From Geodermatophilus marinus (GTDB taxonomy: Bacteria > Actinomycetota > Actinomycetes > Mycobacteriales > Geodermatophilaceae): DNA of 64,000 bases. The stretch is from positions 124,001-188,000 of the forward strand of contig NZ_QVQH01000008.1 in assembly GCF_003428645.1 (NCBI RefSeq), written 5' to 3'. Shown piece by piece: positions 32,122 to 42,986 of this stretch (positions are counted from its first letter, which is position 1; the number at the start of each line of letters is the position of its first letter). Under the pieces are notes generated by a model. The model was not told where the DNA came from. It did not search any database and was given only the letters and a program-made list of their open reading frames with translations. The position numbers and the translations under genes were made by a program.

Positions 32122-35100
32122 GTGCGATACCGCGTCCTCGGGCCGCTCGAGGTCACGGGTCCCGACGGCTCGCCGCTGGACGTCGGCGGTGCCAAGCCCC
32201 GGGCGCTGCTCGCCCTCCTGCTGGCCGAGGCCAACCGGGCCGTGGCCGTCGACCGCATCGTCTCCACCCTGTGGGGCGACGAGCCGCCGCCGACCGTCAC
32301 CGGCACCCTGCAGGCCTACGTCTCCCACCTGCGCCGGGTGCTCGAGCCCGACCGCGGCCCGCGGGAGGCACCGAAGGTGCTGCTCACCCGCCCGCCGGGC
32401 TACCTGCTGCAGGTCGACGCCGCCGACCTCGACACCCTGCGCTTCACCGCCCTGGTCGAGGAGGGCGACCGCGCCGTCGAGGTCGGCGACCCGGCCCGGG
32501 GCGTGGCGCTGCTGGACCGGGCGCTGGAGCTCTGGCGCGGCGAGCCGCTGCCCGAGCTCGGCGACACCCCGACCGCGGCCACCGACCGGCTGCGGCTGAC
32601 CGAGCTGCACGTGCGCGCCCGGGAGCGGCGCTGCGACGCGCTGCTGGCCGTGGGCCGCGCGGACTCCGCCGTCACCGACCTGCAGCGCCTGGTCGTCGAG
32701 CACCCGCTGCGCGAGCGGCTGTGGGCCCGCCTGGTCACCGCCCTCTACGCCGCCGACCGGCAGGCCGACGCCCTCGACGCGCTGCGCCGCTGCACCGAGC
32801 TGCTGCGCGACGAGCTGGGCATCGACCCGGGCCCGGAGCTGCGCGACCTGGAGCGGGCGGTGCTCACCCAGGACCCGAAGCTCACCGAGCGGCTGCCCCG
32901 CCCGGTGCTCTCCGTCGTCCCCCCGCCCGCGCCGGTGCCCGCCGCCGCGCCGGGCGCCGAGACCCTGGTCGGCCGCGAGCCGGAGCTGGCCCACCTGCGC
33001 GCCGCCCGGGACGCCGCGGCCGGCGGGCGGGCCGGCGTCGTCGTCCTCGGCGGGGAGGCCGGGATCGGCAAGACGCGGCTGGCCGAGGCCGCCGCCGACG
33101 CCGGCCGGTCGGCCGGCTGGTCGGTCGCCTGGAGCCGCTGCGCGGACGACGCCGGAGCCCCGCCGCTGTGGCCGTGGACGCAGGTGCTCGAGCAGCTGGG
33201 CCAGGCGCAGCTGGACCCGCTGCCCGAGGAGGCCGACGCCGACGCCGCCCGCTTCCGGCTGTTCCAGGACCTCCGCGCCCGGCTGACCGCGGCCGCGACC
33301 CGGCCGGTGCTGGTGGTCCTCGACGACCTGCAGGGCGCCGACACCACCTCCGTGCAGCTGCTGGGGCTGCTGGCCCGCCACCTGCCGCGGGCGCCGCTGC
33401 TGGTGGTGGTCACCGTGCGCACCGTCGGGGAGGACCTGCCGGAGGCGGTCACCGACTGCCTGGCCCGGCTGGCCCGCGAGCCCGCCGCCAGCCGGCTGCG
33501 CCTGGCGGGCCTGTCGACCGACGCGGTCGCCGCCCTCATGGCCGGCCCGCTCGGCTCGGTCGGCGACCGCACCCTGGCCGAGGCGGTGCACGACCGCACC
33601 GCGGGCAACCCGTTCTTCGTCGTCGAGCTGGCCCGCTGGATGGCCGGCGCCCGCGACCTGCACCTGGACCGCGTGCCGGTGCCGCCCTCGGTCGGGGAGG
33701 TGCTGCGGGGCCGGCTGGGCCGGCTGCCGGCGGGCACCCGCGAGGTGCTGGAGCTCGCCGCGGTCGCCGGCCGGGAGGTGCCGCTGGACCTGCTGGAGGC
33801 GGCCGGCGTGGACGCCGAGGAGGCCCTGGCCGCCCTGGACGGCGCGCTGGCCGCGGGCCTGGTGGTCGAGGGCACCCACCCGTGGACCTGGCGGTTCGCC
33901 CACGCGCTCGTGCAGGAGGTGCTGCACGAGGACCTCCCCCGGCTGCGCCGAGCCCGCCTGCACGCGCGGGTCGCCGCCGCGCTGGAGCAGCGGGCCGGCG
34001 GGCGCCCCGACGACACGCTGGTCGAGCGGCTGGCCCACCACGCCGTCGAGGCGGTGCCGGTGACCGGCCCGGACGCGGCCCGGCGCTGGTCCACCGAGGC
34101 CGCGCGGATCGCCCGCGCCCGGCTGGCGCACGGCGAGGCCGCCGCCCACCTGCGCCGCGCCGTGTCGCTGCTCGACCCGACCGCGCCCGACGCCGCCCGC
34201 ACCCGTCACGACCTGCTCACCACCCTCGGCAACGACCTGCTGCGCAGCGGCTCGCGCACCGAGGCCCGGGAGGTGGTCGCCGAGGCCCTCGCCGTCGCCC
34301 GGGAGCTGGGCGACCGCCGCTGCCTGCTGGAGTCCGCCGCGGTGTGGGGCTCGCCGACGCTGTGGAACTGGCGCCCGCACGGCGTGGTGGACGACGAGAT
34401 GGTGGCCCTGCTGGAGGACCTGCTCGAGCACGCCGACGACATCGCGCCCGAGGCCACCCCCGCCGAGCGCGACCGGCTCACCGCCCGGCTGCTGGGCACG
34501 CTGGGCGTGGAGCTGGCGTTCAGCGCCGACCTGCAGCGGGGCCCGCGGTACGCGCAGCGGGCGGTCGAGCTCGCCCGGGCCGTCGGCGACGCAGACCTGC
34601 TGGGCCGCACGCTGAACAACTACTCGCTGGCCGTGTGGGGCCGCCCCGGCGCCGCCGAGCTGCGGCTGGCGGCCACCGACGAGGCGCTCGGGCTGGCCGG
34701 GCGCGGGCTGCCGCGGCGCACCGAGTTCTACGCCCGGCTGCACCGGGCGGCGATCCGGCTGCACCTGGGCGACCTGCGCGGCTTCGAGGCGGACATGGAC
34801 GCCGGCCGCCGGCTGTCCATCTCGATCTCCGGGCCGGAGGTCCGCCCGCACGTGCTCTGGCAGCAGGCCGGCGCCGCCTGGCTGCGCGGGGACGCCGCGC
34901 GCGCCGAGGAGCTGACCACCGAGGCCTACGAGCTCTACCGCCGGGTCACCCCGCACGCCCGGCACGCCTACGCGGCGCACCAGTTCACCCTGCGCCGGGG
35001 CGACCACCGCCTGCCCGAGGCGATCGACCTGCTGGTCGAGACCGGCGACGAGGGCAACCCGCTGCTGCAGCTCATGGCCGTGGTGGCGGCCGCCGAGTCC

Positions 35101-35511
35101 GGGGACCCGGCCGAGGCCCGGCGGCTGCGCAAGCGGTGGGGGCAGGCCCAGGTGCGGGACTGGGCCAGCGACGTGGCCACCCTGCTGCAGGCCGAGGTCG
35201 CGCTGCAGATCGGCGACGAGCCGGAGATCGAGATGGCCACCGTGCAGCTGCACCCGTTCCGCGGCCGGCAGGCGGTGCTCGGGACGCCGTCGTTCACCCT
35301 CGGCGCCTACGACGAGCTGCTCGGCCGGATCGCCGAGCGCAGCGGCGACACCGTGGCCGCCCGCGAGCTCTGGCTGGGCGCGCAGCGCCAGGGCCGGCTG
35401 GTCGGCTCACCGCACCAGGTGGCGCTGGCCGGGTCGCACCTGGCGCGGGTGCCCGAGGAGGTCGCCCGTCGTCCCCGGCGCCGGCGGCCGAGCGCCCCGC
35501 AGTCGGCCTGA
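32122..35511 (+). CDS. AfsR-like SARP regulator (wHTH-BTAD-AAA-TPR)
   Basis: 1129 residues. Domains in order: OmpR-type winged helix (about 1-95; GGAKPRALLALLLAEANRAVAVDRIVSTLWGDEPP); BTAD helical domain (about 100-245); AAA/NB-ARC-like ATPase (about 285-470; Walker A GGEAGIGKT near residue 310, Walker B VLVVLDDLQGAD); then about 600 residues of TPR-like helices. This is the AfsR/large-SARP layout in which ATP and helical-domain ligands control DNA binding. GTG 32122 follows GGGAGG. Most likely target: the divergent FAD oxidase promoter. Its stop is 9 bases before a 90-bp palindrome. Confidence 0.9.
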   Translation: MRYRVLGPLEVTGPDGSPLDVGGAKPRALLALLLAEANRAVAVDRIVSTLWGDEPPPTVTGTLQAYVSHLRRVLEPDRGPREAPKVLLTRPPGYLLQVDAADLDTLRFTALVEEGDRAVEVGDPARGVALLDRALELWRGEPLPELGDTPTAATDRLRLTELHVRARERRCDALLAVGRADSAVTDLQRLVVEHPLRERLWARLVTALYAADRQADALDALRRCTELLRDELGIDPGPELRDLERAVLTQDPKLTERLPRPVLSVVPPPAPVPAAAPGAETLVGREPELAHLRAARDAAAGGRAGVVVLGGEAGIGKTRLAEAAADAGRSAGWSVAWSRCADDAGAPPLWPWTQVLEQLGQAQLDPLPEEADADAARFRLFQDLRARLTAAATRPVLVVLDDLQGADTTSVQLLGLLARHLPRAPLLVVVTVRTVGEDLPEAVTDCLARLAREPAASRLRLAGLSTDAVAALMAGPLGSVGDRTLAEAVHDRTAGNPFFVVELARWMAGARDLHLDRVPVPPSVGEVLRGRLGRLPAGTREVLELAAVAGREVPLDLLEAAGVDAEEALAALDGALAAGLVVEGTHPWTWRFAHALVQEVLHEDLPRLRRARLHARVAAALEQRAGGRPDDTLVERLAHHAVEAVPVTGPDAARRWSTEAARIARARLAHGEAAAHLRRAVSLLDPTAPDAARTRHDLLTTLGNDLLRSGSRTEAREVVAEALAVARELGDRRCLLESAAVWGSPTLWNWRPHGVVDDEMVALLEDLLEHADDIAPEATPAERDRLTARLLGTLGVELAFSADLQRGPRYAQRAVELARAVGDADLLGRTLNNYSLAVWGRPGAAELRLAATDEALGLAGRGLPRRTEFYARLHRAAIRLHLGDLRGFEADMDAGRRLSISISGPEVRPHVLWQQAGAAWLRGDAARAEELTTEAYELYRRVTPHARHAYAAHQFTLRRGDHRLPEAIDLLVETGDEGNPLLQLMAVVAAAESGDPAEARRLRKRWGQAQVRDWASDVATLLQAEVALQIGDEPEIEMATVQLHPFRGRQAVLGTPSFTLGAYDELLGRIAERSGDTVAARELWLGAQRQGRLVGSPHQVALAGSHLARVPEEVARRPRRRRPSAPQSA

Positions 35512-35519
35512 CGGGCGCG

Positions 35520-35609
35520 CCGATGATCAGGTGAGCTGGTCGTTGCCGGTCCTGGCTCACCACCGGTGGTGAGCCAGGACCACCGATGATCAGCTCACCT
35601 GATCATCGG
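35520..35609. repeat. 90-bp palindromic intergenic element, family C copy 2
   Basis: Centred between 35564 and 35565. The inner 34 bases (35548-35581) are perfectly palindromic; the outer 22-base arms (35520-35541 and 35588-35609) pair with one mismatch; the six bases between differ. The right arm includes the stop and last codons of the minus-strand gene that ends at 35590. Same length as the copy at 30222. Confidence 0.8.
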
Positions 35610-36216
35610 ACGCCCCCTCGGGCAGCTGCACGGTCGTCGTCACCCGCGCCAGCGACGGCCGCGGCGGCACCGAGCCGAACCCGAAGGTCACCGGCGGGCG
35701 CACGTCGGCCGGCGCCCCGAGCGGCTCGCCGTCCCACGTCCCGGCCACACCGGTCACCGCGTGCAGGTCCTGCACGCCGTACCACTCCTGCCGCCCCCCG
35801 CCGGCCGAGCCGGTGGTGCGCAGCCCGGTGAGCAGCCGCGCCGGGCGGTCGAGCAGGCCGATCCAGCGGGGCGCGCGGGCCAGCGGCGGGGGGACGGCGC
35901 GCAGCAGCCACCCCAGCGGCGGCCGGCGCCCGGTGCGCACCCGCAGGTCCAGCGGCCCGGCGGTCACCGCCCAGGTCGCGGGGTCCGGGCGCCGCACGGC
36001 CACCGGCAGCACCCGCACCTCGTCGAAGGAGTAGGTGGCGGCGACGAAGTCGGCGGCCGCGGCGGTGGGGGCCAGCAGGAGCCGGTGCCCTTCGGGCCGC
36101 TGCACCATGACGTCGGAGAGGGGCCCCAGCGGCGAGCGGGGCCAGTGCCCGACGACCACGCGGGTCCCCGACGCGGAGCCGACGCCGAGGATCCAGCCGT
36201 CGAAGACCGCGCGCAC
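35590..36216 (-). CDS. Conserved-looking hypothetical protein in an SDR operon
   Basis: 208 residues; family not recognised. No signal peptide or membrane helix is evident. The N-terminus (VRAVFDGWILGVGSASGTRVVVGHWPRSPLGPLSDVMV) and VLPVAVRRPDPATWAVTAGPLDLRVRTGRRPPLGWLLR suggest a compact beta-rich domain. It follows the SDR gene with a 3-base gap, so they are co-transcribed. Its last codons (EGASDDQVS) are written by the right arm of the 90-bp palindrome, so the repeat seems to have replaced or extended the native C-terminus. Confidence 0.65.
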   Translation of the reverse strand: MRAVFDGWILGVGSASGTRVVVGHWPRSPLGPLSDVMVQRPEGHRLLLAPTAAAADFVAATYSFDEVRVLPVAVRRPDPATWAVTAGPLDLRVRTGRRPPLGWLLRAVPPPLARAPRWIGLLDRPARLLTGLRTTGSAGGGRQEWYGVQDLHAVTGVAGTWDGEPLGAPADVRPPVTFGFGSVPPRPSLARVTTTVQLPEGASDDQVS

Positions 36217-36219
36217 GGG

Positions 36220-36987
36220 CTACAGCGTGGTCGCCCGGCCGCCGTCGACGGGGATGACCGCGCCGGTGACGTAGGCGCCGGCCCGGCTCGCCAGGTAGAC
36301 GGCGACGCCGGCCATGTCGTCGGGGCGGCCGATGCGGCCCAGCGGCGAGGAGGCGGCGATCTCGTCCCCGTGCGCGGCCAGCGTGGCCGCCATCATCTTC
36401 GACTCGAACGGCCCCGGCGCGACGGCGTTGACGGTGATCCGCTTCGGCCCGAGCTCGCGGGCCAGCACCCGGGTCAGCTGGTGCACCGCGGCCTTGCTGG
36501 CCGAGTAGGAGTAGGTGGGCAGCGAGGGCACGTGCAGCCCGTCGATGCTGCCGACGTTGACCACCCGCGCCGGGTCGTCGTCGCTCGCCGCCGCCTCCAG
36601 CAGCGGCAGGAACGCCCGCGTCAGGAAGAACGGCGCCTTGAGGTTGAGGTCGAGCACCTTGTCCCAGGCGGAGGCGGGGAACTCGGCGAACGGCGCGCCC
36701 CAGGTGGCGCCGGCGTTGTTGACCAGCACGTGCAGCCGCTCCTCGCGGGCGCCGACCTCGGCGGCCAGCCGGAGGCACTCGGCCTCGGTCGAGACGTCGG
36801 CCGGGATCGACCCGACCCGCCCGAACGGCGCGAGCTCGGCGGCCGCGGCCTCCCCGGCCTCGGGCTTGCGCGAGCTGATGTACACCGAGGCCCCGGCCTG
36901 CAGCAGCCCGCGGGCCATCATCAGGCCGATGCCGCGGGTGCCCCCGGTCACCAGGGCCACCTTGCCGGTCAGGTCGAACAGGTCCAC
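36220..36987 (-). CDS. Short-chain dehydrogenase/reductase (3-oxoacyl-ACP-reductase-like)
   Basis: 255 residues, classical SDR: cofactor loop LVTGGTRGIGLMMA, NNAGATWG, catalytic Ser in VVNVGSIDGLHV, catalytic YSYSASKAA (Tyr and Lys four apart), then VNAVAPGPFESKMM and the C-terminal YVTGAVIPVDGGRA. The Arg/Lys pair after beta-2 (SSRKPEAG) suggests NADP(H). GTG 36987 has GAGGAGG upstream. Upstream gene of a two-gene unit. Substrate not predictable. Confidence 0.9.
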   Translation of the reverse strand: MDLFDLTGKVALVTGGTRGIGLMMARGLLQAGASVYISSRKPEAGEAAAAELAPFGRVGSIPADVSTEAECLRLAAEVGAREERLHVLVNNAGATWGAPFAEFPASAWDKVLDLNLKAPFFLTRAFLPLLEAAASDDDPARVVNVGSIDGLHVPSLPTYSYSASKAAVHQLTRVLARELGPKRITVNAVAPGPFESKMMAATLAAHGDEIAASSPLGRIGRPDDMAGVAVYLASRAGAYVTGAVIPVDGGRATTL

Positions 36988-37132
36988 GCCGCCTCCTCAC
37001 CCGGGCGGACGCCGTCGTCCCCCGGCCCGCGGACCCTATCCGGCCCGGTCCCGGATCGTCCGCGCGGTAGGAGGCGGGCGCCGCTGGACCGGTCGAGGCT
37101 GCCCGGAGACCACCTCGTCACCAGGAGGAGCG

Positions 37133-37609
37133 ATGGCAGCGCAGGGCACCCCCCAGCCGGGCCGGGAGGCGAACTGGCAGGCGCAGGCGGGGATCGGCAC
37201 CTACGGGGCGGGCGGGGACCGGGCGCGGGGCTGGGCGGCCTACCTGGTCTTCGCGGCGGTGATGCTGTGCCTGATCGGCGTGTTCGCCGTGATGCAGGGT
37301 CTCACCGCGCTGCTCGACGACGACTTCTACGCGGTGACCCGGCGCGGGCTGGTGGTCAGCGCCGACTTCGAGGTGTGGGGCTGGGTGCACCTGGCGCTCG
37401 GGGTGGTCGCCGTCCTCACCGGCTGGGGGCTGACCCTCGGCAACGCGTTCGCCCGGCTGGCCGGCATCACCGTCGCCGTCCTCGTCATCCTGGTCAACCT
37501 GGCCTTCCTGCCCGCCTACCCGTGGTGGTCGGTCATGATGATCGCCTTCAACATCCTGGTCATCTACGCGATCACGGTGCACGGCGAGGAGGTCCGCACC
37601 GCGCGCTGA
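37133..37609 (+). CDS. Four-helix membrane protein (DUF7144-like)
   Basis: 158 residues. After a polar N-terminus of about 30 residues come four hydrophobic helices (about 34-58, 80-102, 108-128, 132-150). Characteristic segments are [29 protein letters not shown] and [28 protein letters not shown], common in actinobacterial small membrane proteins of this type. Function unknown. ATG 37133 is preceded by AGGAGGAG. It lies upstream of and co-directional with arcA. Confidence 0.8.
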   Translation: MAAQGTPQPGREANWQAQAGIGTYGAGGDRARGWAAYLVFAAVMLCLIGVFAVMQGLTALLDDDFYAVTRRGLVVSADFEVWGWVHLALGVVAVLTGWGLTLGNAFARLAGITVAVLVILVNLAFLPAYPWWSVMMIAFNILVIYAITVHGEEVRTAR

Positions 37610-37646
37610 CGGAGCCGGCGGGGCGGCCCTGTGCCAGCCTTCCGGC

Positions 37647-38867
37647 ATGGACCCCGCCCCCCTCGGCGCGACCAGCGAGGTCGGCCGGTTGCGCACCGTC
37701 GTGCTGCACCGCCCCGGCGCCGAGCTGCGCCGGCTCACCCCGCGCAACAACGACCAGCTGCTCTTCGACGGCGTGCCCTGGGTGCGGCGGGCGCAGGAGG
37801 AGCACGACGCGTTCGCCGCGGCGCTCACCGCCCGCGGGGTCGAGGTGCTGCACCTGGACCGGCTGCTCGCCGAGGTCCTCTCCTTCCCCGCCGCCCGCGC
37901 GGAGCTCGTCACCGCGGCCGTCGACGACCCGCGGCTGGGCGCCACCCTGCAGCGGGTGACCCGCGAGCACCTGGCCGGCCTGGCCCCCGAGGACCTCGCC
38001 ACCGTGCTGGTGGCGGGCCTCGCGCACGACGAGCTGCCGGGCGGCCGCGGGCTGGCCTACGAGGTCATGGACCGCGGCGAGTTCGTCGTCCCCCCGCTGC
38101 CCAACCTGCTGTTCACCCGCGACTCCTCGGTGTGGGTGGGCGACCAGGTCGCGGTCACCTCGCTGGCCATGCCGGCCCGGCACCGGGAGAGCACGATCAC
38201 CGCCGCCGTGTACGCCCACCACCCGCGCTTCGCCGGCGCCGAGCAGCTCTACGACGCCTCGCTGGAGCACCTCGAGGGCGGTGACGTGCTGCTCCTGGCC
38301 CCGGGGGTGGTCGCGGTGGGGGTCGGCGAGCGGACCACACCCGGCGGGGCCGAGCGGCTGGCCCGGCGGGTGTTCGCCCGGGGGCTGGCGCGCACGGTGC
38401 TCGTCGTCCCCATCGCCCAGCAGCGGGCGACCATGCACCTGGACACCATCGCGACGATGGTCGACGTCGACGCCATGGTCATGTACCCGGCGGTCGCCGA
38501 CTCGCTGGTCGCCTGGACGGTCACCGCCGGCGACGCGCCGGCCGACGACGGCGACGGCACCGACCTCGCCGTCCGCGGGCCCGAGCCGTTCCTGCGGGCG
38601 GCGGCCGCCGCGATGGGCATCGACCGGCTGCGGGTCATCGACACCGGCCTGGACCCGGTGACCGCCGAGCGCGAGCAGTGGGACGACGGCAACAACACCC
38701 TCGCGCTCGCACCGCGGCTGGCCGTGGCCTACGAGCGCAACACCGTCACCAACGCCGCGCTCGAGGCCGCCGGCATCGAGGTGGTGCGCATCGCCGGCTC
38801 CGAGCTCGGCAGCGGCCGCGGCGGGCCCCGGTGCATGTCCTGCCCCATCGCCCGCGACCCGGTGTGA
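37647..38867 (+). CDS. arcA: Arginine deiminase
   Basis: 406 residues, standard length. It hydrolyses L-arginine to citrulline and ammonia. Family motifs: [18 protein letters not shown], the substrate-binding [21 protein letters not shown], catalytic His in [11 protein letters not shown], and the nucleophilic Cys near the C-terminus in [13 protein letters not shown]. No arcB/arcC for the rest of the ADI pathway lies in the window, so it may act in arginine use or acid stress alone. ATG 37647; a CAGCCT -10-like box six bases upstream hints at a leaderless transcript. Confidence 0.95.
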   Translation: MDPAPLGATSEVGRLRTVVLHRPGAELRRLTPRNNDQLLFDGVPWVRRAQEEHDAFAAALTARGVEVLHLDRLLAEVLSFPAARAELVTAAVDDPRLGATLQRVTREHLAGLAPEDLATVLVAGLAHDELPGGRGLAYEVMDRGEFVVPPLPNLLFTRDSSVWVGDQVAVTSLAMPARHRESTITAAVYAHHPRFAGAEQLYDASLEHLEGGDVLLLAPGVVAVGVGERTTPGGAERLARRVFARGLARTVLVVPIAQQRATMHLDTIATMVDVDAMVMYPAVADSLVAWTVTAGDAPADDGDGTDLAVRGPEPFLRAAAAAMGIDRLRVIDTGLDPVTAEREQWDDGNNTLALAPRLAVAYERNTVTNAALEAAGIEVVRIAGSELGSGRGGPRCMSCPIARDPV

Positions 38868-38934
38868 CCCTCACCCCGGCCGCCCCGGGGACCCACCGGA
38901 CCGCCCCCTCCGGCCACCCTTCCGGCCCCCGCCG

Positions 38935-39011
38935 GCCGTGATCATGGGCATCCGGCACGCCGGCACGCCGTGTCGCGGCGCGTTGCCCGGCAAGAAGCCC
39001 ATGATCACGGC
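38935..39011. repeat. 76-bp-class palindromic intergenic repeat, family A copy 2
   Basis: Terminal inverted repeat GCCGTGATCATGGGC (38935-38949) with its exact complement at 38997-39011, enclosing CGTGTCGCGGCGCGTTGCCCGGCAAG-type sequence shared with copies at 5076 and 51541. Located between the convergent arcA and araA genes. Confidence 0.75.
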
Positions 39012-39064
39012 GGCCGGCGGCCGGCGGGGCGGGCGGGGGGACGGGCGGGGCGGGCGTGGTGCTC

Positions 39065-40579
39065 CTACAGGCCCCCGGCGAGGCGGTGGTAGGCGGCGCT
39101 CCAGCGCAGCTCCTTGGCCAGCGACCGCCGGGTGGTGTCGGCGTCGATGAGCACCAGCTCGGTGGCGAACACCTCGGCCAGGTCGGTGAGCTCCTCGGCG
39201 TCCAGCTGGGTGGACAGCACCGTGTGGTGCGGCCCGCCGGCCGACAGCCAGCCCTCGGTCGCGGTCGCGAAGTCCGGCCGCGGCTGCCACACCGCCCGGG
39301 CCACGGGCAGGTTGGGCAGCGGCTCGTCGGGCTCGACGACGTCGATCTCGTTCGCCACCCAGCGGAACCGGTCGCCCAGGTCGCACCAGCCGACCACGAC
39401 GCCGGCGCCCGGGGAGGCGGTGAACACCAGCCGGGCGGGGTCCTCGCGGCCGCCGATGCCCAACGGGTGCACCTCCAGCCGGGGCCGCTCGGCGGTGATC
39501 GTCGGGCAGACCTCGAGCATGTGCGCCCCGAGGATCTTCGGCGACCCGCCCTCGAGGTGGTAGGTGTAGTCCTCCATGAAGGAGGTGCCGCCCGGCAGCC
39601 CGTGCCCGGCCACCTTGAGCACGTGCAGCAGCGCCGAGGTCTTCCAGTCCCCCTCGCCGCCGAAGCCGTAGCCGTCGGCCATCAGCCGCTGGACGGCGAG
39701 GCCCGGGAGCTGGCGCAGGCCGCCGAGGTCCTCGAAGTTGGTGGTGAAGGCGCCGAAGCCGCCGTCCTCGAGGAAGGTCCGCAGCGCGGCCTCGACGCGC
39801 GCCTGGTAGCGCACGCTGCCGTGCCGCGCCCCGCCGGGCCGCAGGTCGGCGGCCATGTCGTAGAGGTCGCCGTACTCCTCGACGAGGGCGTCGACGGCCT
39901 CGTCCTCGACCGCCTCGACCACCTCGACGAGGTCGTTGACGCCCCAGGTGTTCACCGAGACGCCGAAGCGGATCTCGGCCTCCACCTTGTCCGACTCGGT
40001 CACCGCGACGTTGCGCATGTTGTCGCCGAACCGGGCCAGCCTGAGCGACCGGGCGGCGGCGGCGCCGGCGGCCGCCCGCACCCACGAGCCGACGCGGGCC
40101 TGCACGCGCGGGTTCGACACGTGGCCGGCGACCGTCGTCCGCGGCTGGCGCAGCCGGGTGAGGATGAACCCGTACTCCCGGTCGCCGTGCGCGGCCTGGT
40201 TGAGGTTCATGAAGTCCATGTCGATCGTCGCCCACGGCAGGGCGGCGTCGGCCTGGGTGTGCAGGTGCAGCAGCGGCTTGCGCAGGGCGTCGAGCCCGGC
40301 GATCCACATCTTCGCCGGGGAGAAGGTGTGCATCCAGGTGATGACGCCGAGGCAGGCCGGGTCCTCGTTGGCCTCCCCCATCGCGCGGCGGATCGCACCG
40401 GCGTCGGTGAGCACCGGCTTCCACACCACCCGGGCGGGCACCGCGGCGGACGCGTCCAGCGCGGCGGCGACCCGCTGGGACTGCTCGGCGACCTGCTGCA
40501 GGGTCTCCTCGCCGTAGAGCCCCTGGCTGCCGGTCAGGAACCAGACCTCTGCCCCGGCGTAGGGGTCCGTGCGCGTCAC
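39065..40579 (-). CDS. araA: L-arabinose isomerase
   Basis: 504 residues, the family length. It converts L-arabinose to L-ribulose, the first step of the pathway. Motifs include [58 protein letters not shown], active-site Glu in [15 protein letters not shown] and metal-binding region [31 protein letters not shown] 40579 is preceded by AGGAAGG; 11 bases after araD. Last gene of araBDA. Confidence 0.95.
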   Translation of the reverse strand: MTRTDPYAGAEVWFLTGSQGLYGEETLQQVAEQSQRVAAALDASAAVPARVVWKPVLTDAGAIRRAMGEANEDPACLGVITWMHTFSPAKMWIAGLDALRKPLLHLHTQADAALPWATIDMDFMNLNQAAHGDREYGFILTRLRQPRTTVAGHVSNPRVQARVGSWVRAAAGAAAARSLRLARFGDNMRNVAVTESDKVEAEIRFGVSVNTWGVNDLVEVVEAVEDEAVDALVEEYGDLYDMAADLRPGGARHGSVRYQARVEAALRTFLEDGGFGAFTTNFEDLGGLRQLPGLAVQRLMADGYGFGGEGDWKTSALLHVLKVAGHGLPGGTSFMEDYTYHLEGGSPKILGAHMLEVCPTITAERPRLEVHPLGIGGREDPARLVFTASPGAGVVVGWCDLGDRFRWVANEIDVVEPDEPLPNLPVARAVWQPRPDFATATEGWLSAGGPHHTVLSTQLDAEELTDLAEVFATELVLIDADTTRRSLAKELRWSAAYHRLAGGL

Positions 40580-40590
40580 AACTGCCTTCC

Positions 40591-41286
40591 TCACTGTCCG
40601 TAGACGTTCTGGTAGCGGGCGTAGAGCGAGTCGACGTCGGCCTGCGCGATCGGCAGGGGGTCGCCGAGCTGGCGGGACAGGTGCACCGTCCGGGCGACGT
40701 CCTCGGTCATGACGGCGGCCTTCACCGCGGCCTTGGCCGACGGGCCGACGGTGAACACGCCGTGGTTGCGCATCAGCACCGCCGGCGACCGCGTGCCGGC
40801 GAGCGTCTCGACGATGCCGCGGCCGATCGAGTCGTCCCCGATGAGCGCGAACGGGCCGACCGGGATCGGGCCGCCGAACTCGTCGGCCATCGCGGTGAGC
40901 ACGCACGGGATCTCCTCCGCGCGGGCCGCCCACGCGGTGGCGTAGGGGCTGTGCGTGTGCACCTGCCCGGTGACCTCGGGCAGGTGCCGGTAGACGTAGG
41001 CGTGCGCGTCGGTGTCGCTGGAGGGCTTCTTCACCCCGTCGACGGCGTTGCCGTCGAGGTCGCAGACGGTGACGCCCTCCCAGGTCAGCTCGTCGTACTC
41101 CACGCCGCTGCCCTTGATGACGAACAGGTCCTCGCCCGGGACCCGCTCGGACACGTTGCCCGAGGTCCAGGTGACCAGGTCGTAGCGGGTCAGGTAGGCG
41201 TGCAGCGCGGCGACGTGCTCCCGCTGCGCGCGGTGGGTGCCCCGCTCGGTGCGGGCGGGGGTGGAGGCGGGCACGGTGGCGCTCAC
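40591..41286 (-). CDS. araD: L-ribulose-5-phosphate 4-epimerase
   Basis: 231 residues. A class II aldolase-fold epimerase with [21 protein letters not shown], the zinc ligands in [14 protein letters not shown] (two His) and [16 protein letters not shown] (His). It converts L-ribulose 5-phosphate to D-xylulose 5-phosphate for the pentose phosphate pathway. GTG 41286 overlaps the araB stop by four bases. Confidence 0.95.
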   Translation of the reverse strand: MSATVPASTPARTERGTHRAQREHVAALHAYLTRYDLVTWTSGNVSERVPGEDLFVIKGSGVEYDELTWEGVTVCDLDGNAVDGVKKPSSDTDAHAYVYRHLPEVTGQVHTHSPYATAWAARAEEIPCVLTAMADEFGGPIPVGPFALIGDDSIGRGIVETLAGTRSPAVLMRNHGVFTVGPSAKAAVKAAVMTEDVARTVHLSRQLGDPLPIAQADVDSLYARYQNVYGQ

Positions 41287-42986
41287 GCGGGCTGCTCCTC
41301 GGTCGGGACGGGCGGCGTCGGGGCGGACGGCACGGGGTCGGCGTCGGCGGTCTGCGGTCCGGCCCGCCGGGAGCCGGTTGGCACGTGGTCCACGGCGGCC
41401 CGCTCGACCGGGAGCGCGGCGACGTAGCGGCGCACGAACGCGTCGAAGCCGGCGACGTCGCCCGGGTCGGGCTCGGCGGTCTGCAGGGCCGTGCCGGTGA
41501 AGACGACGGTGCCGAGGTAGTCGGCGAGGTCCTGCTCCGGGGCGCGCCGGGTGGCGAAGGCGGCGAGGACGGCCATGCCCCAGGCGCCGCCCTCGGCGGC
41601 GACGTCCCCGACCGAGACCGGCGTGTCGATCGCCGCGGCCAGGAAGCGCTGCGCCACGCCCCGGGTCTTGAACAGGCCGCCGTGGGCGAACATGCGGTCG
41701 AGCCGCACGCCCTCGGCCTGCAGCAGCACGTCCATGCCGATCCGGAGCGTGGCCAGCGCGGAGAACAGCTGGGTCCGCATGAAGGTGGCGAGGTCGAAAC
41801 GGCTGTCCGGGGCCCGCAGGAACAGCGGCCGCCCCTGCTCGAGGTCGGTGATCGGCTCGCCGGAGAGGTAGTTGTAGGCGAGCAGCCCGCCGCAGTCGTC
41901 GGCACCGTCGAGCGCGGCGGCGAACAGGGTCTCGAAGACCGACGCCGGGTCGGCCGCGGCGCCGATCGCGCGGGCGAACTCGGCGAACAGCCCGACCCAC
42001 GCCTCGAGCTCGCTGGCCCCGTTGTTGCAGTGCACCATGGCCACCGGGTCCCCGGCCGGCGTGGTGACCAGGTCGAGCTCGCGGTGCACCCGGCCCAGCT
42101 CCTGCTCGAGCACGACCATCGCGAAGATGCTGGTCCCGGCCGAGACGTTGCCGGTGCGCGGGGCGACCGAGTTGGTGGCCACCATGCCCGTCCCCGCGTC
42201 CCCCTCGGGCGGGCAGACCGGGGCGCCCGGCCGCAGCCGCCCGGTGGGGTCGAGCAGCGCCGCCCCCGCTTCGGTCAGCGTGCCGGCCGGCCGGCCGGCG
42301 AGCGCGATCGCCGGCAGCAGGTCGGCCAGGGTCAGCGCCACCCCGGCCTCGGCCGCGAGCCGGTCGAACCGGGCCAGCATCGGGGCGGCCCAGCCGCCGG
42401 TGCCGCTGTCGACCGGGAACACGCCGCTGGCGTCGCCGATGCCGAGGACGCGCTCGCCGGTCAGCTGCCAGTGCACCCAGCCGGCCAGGGTCGTCAGGTG
42501 GTGCAGCCGGCCGAGGTGCTCCTCGCCGTCCAGGATCGCCTGGTAGAGGTGGGCGACGCTCCAGCGGTGCGGGATGTTGTGGCCGAACTCCGCGGTGAGC
42601 CGCTCCGCCGCCCGGCCCGTGTTGGTGTTCCGCCAGGTGCGGAACGGGGTCAGCAGCTCGCCGTCGGCGTCGAGAGCCAGGTAGCCGTGCATCATCGCCG
42701 ACACCCCGAGCGCGCCGACGCCCGCCAGCTCCACCCCGTGGCGCCGCCGCACGTCGTCGGCCAGGGCCGCGACGCTCCCCTGCAGGCCGGCCCGGACGGC
42801 GTCCAGGGAGTACGTCCACAGCCCGTCCACGAGCCGGTTCTCCCAGTCGTGGGTGCCGACGGCGAGGGACTCGTGGTCCGGGCCGATCAGCACGGCCTTG
42901 ATCCGGGTCGACCCGAGCTCGATGCCCAGGGCCGTGCGCCCCGCGGTGATCACCTCACCCGGGTGCACGCCGGCGTGCGTCGTCAT
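41283..42986 (-). CDS. araB: Ribulokinase (FGGY family)
   Basis: 567 residues. FGGY_N begins [17 protein letters not shown] (phosphate loop). FGGY_C has [29 protein letters not shown] and ADP-binding [25 protein letters not shown]. It resembles actinobacterial FGGY kinases sometimes labelled xylulokinase; its place with araD and araA makes L-ribulose the likely substrate. A Pro/Ala-rich C-terminal tail of about 40 residues is dispensable-looking. First gene after the LacI operator at 43098. Confidence 0.9.
   Translation of the reverse strand: MTTHAGVHPGEVITAGRTALGIELGSTRIKAVLIGPDHESLAVGTHDWENRLVDGLWTYSLDAVRAGLQGSVAALADDVRRRHGVELAGVGALGVSAMMHGYLALDADGELLTPFRTWRNTNTGRAAERLTAEFGHNIPHRWSVAHLYQAILDGEEHLGRLHHLTTLAGWVHWQLTGERVLGIGDASGVFPVDSGTGGWAAPMLARFDRLAAEAGVALTLADLLPAIALAGRPAGTLTEAGAALLDPTGRLRPGAPVCPPEGDAGTGMVATNSVAPRTGNVSAGTSIFAMVVLEQELGRVHRELDLVTTPAGDPVAMVHCNNGASELEAWVGLFAEFARAIGAAADPASVFETLFAAALDGADDCGGLLAYNYLSGEPITDLEQGRPLFLRAPDSRFDLATFMRTQLFSALATLRIGMDVLLQAEGVRLDRMFAHGGLFKTRGVAQRFLAAAIDTPVSVGDVAAEGGAWGMAVLAAFATRRAPEQDLADYLGTVVFTGTALQTAEPDPGDVAGFDAFVRRYVAALPVERAAVDHVPTGSRRAGPQTADADPVPSAPTPPVPTEEQPA

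Noticed and set aside
30475..35253. A 1592-codon minus-strand open frame through the FAD oxidase and the SARP gene
   Set aside because: The oxidase starts at 31941. The remainder is the shadow of the SARP coding sequence, which has clear domain motifs on the plus strand.
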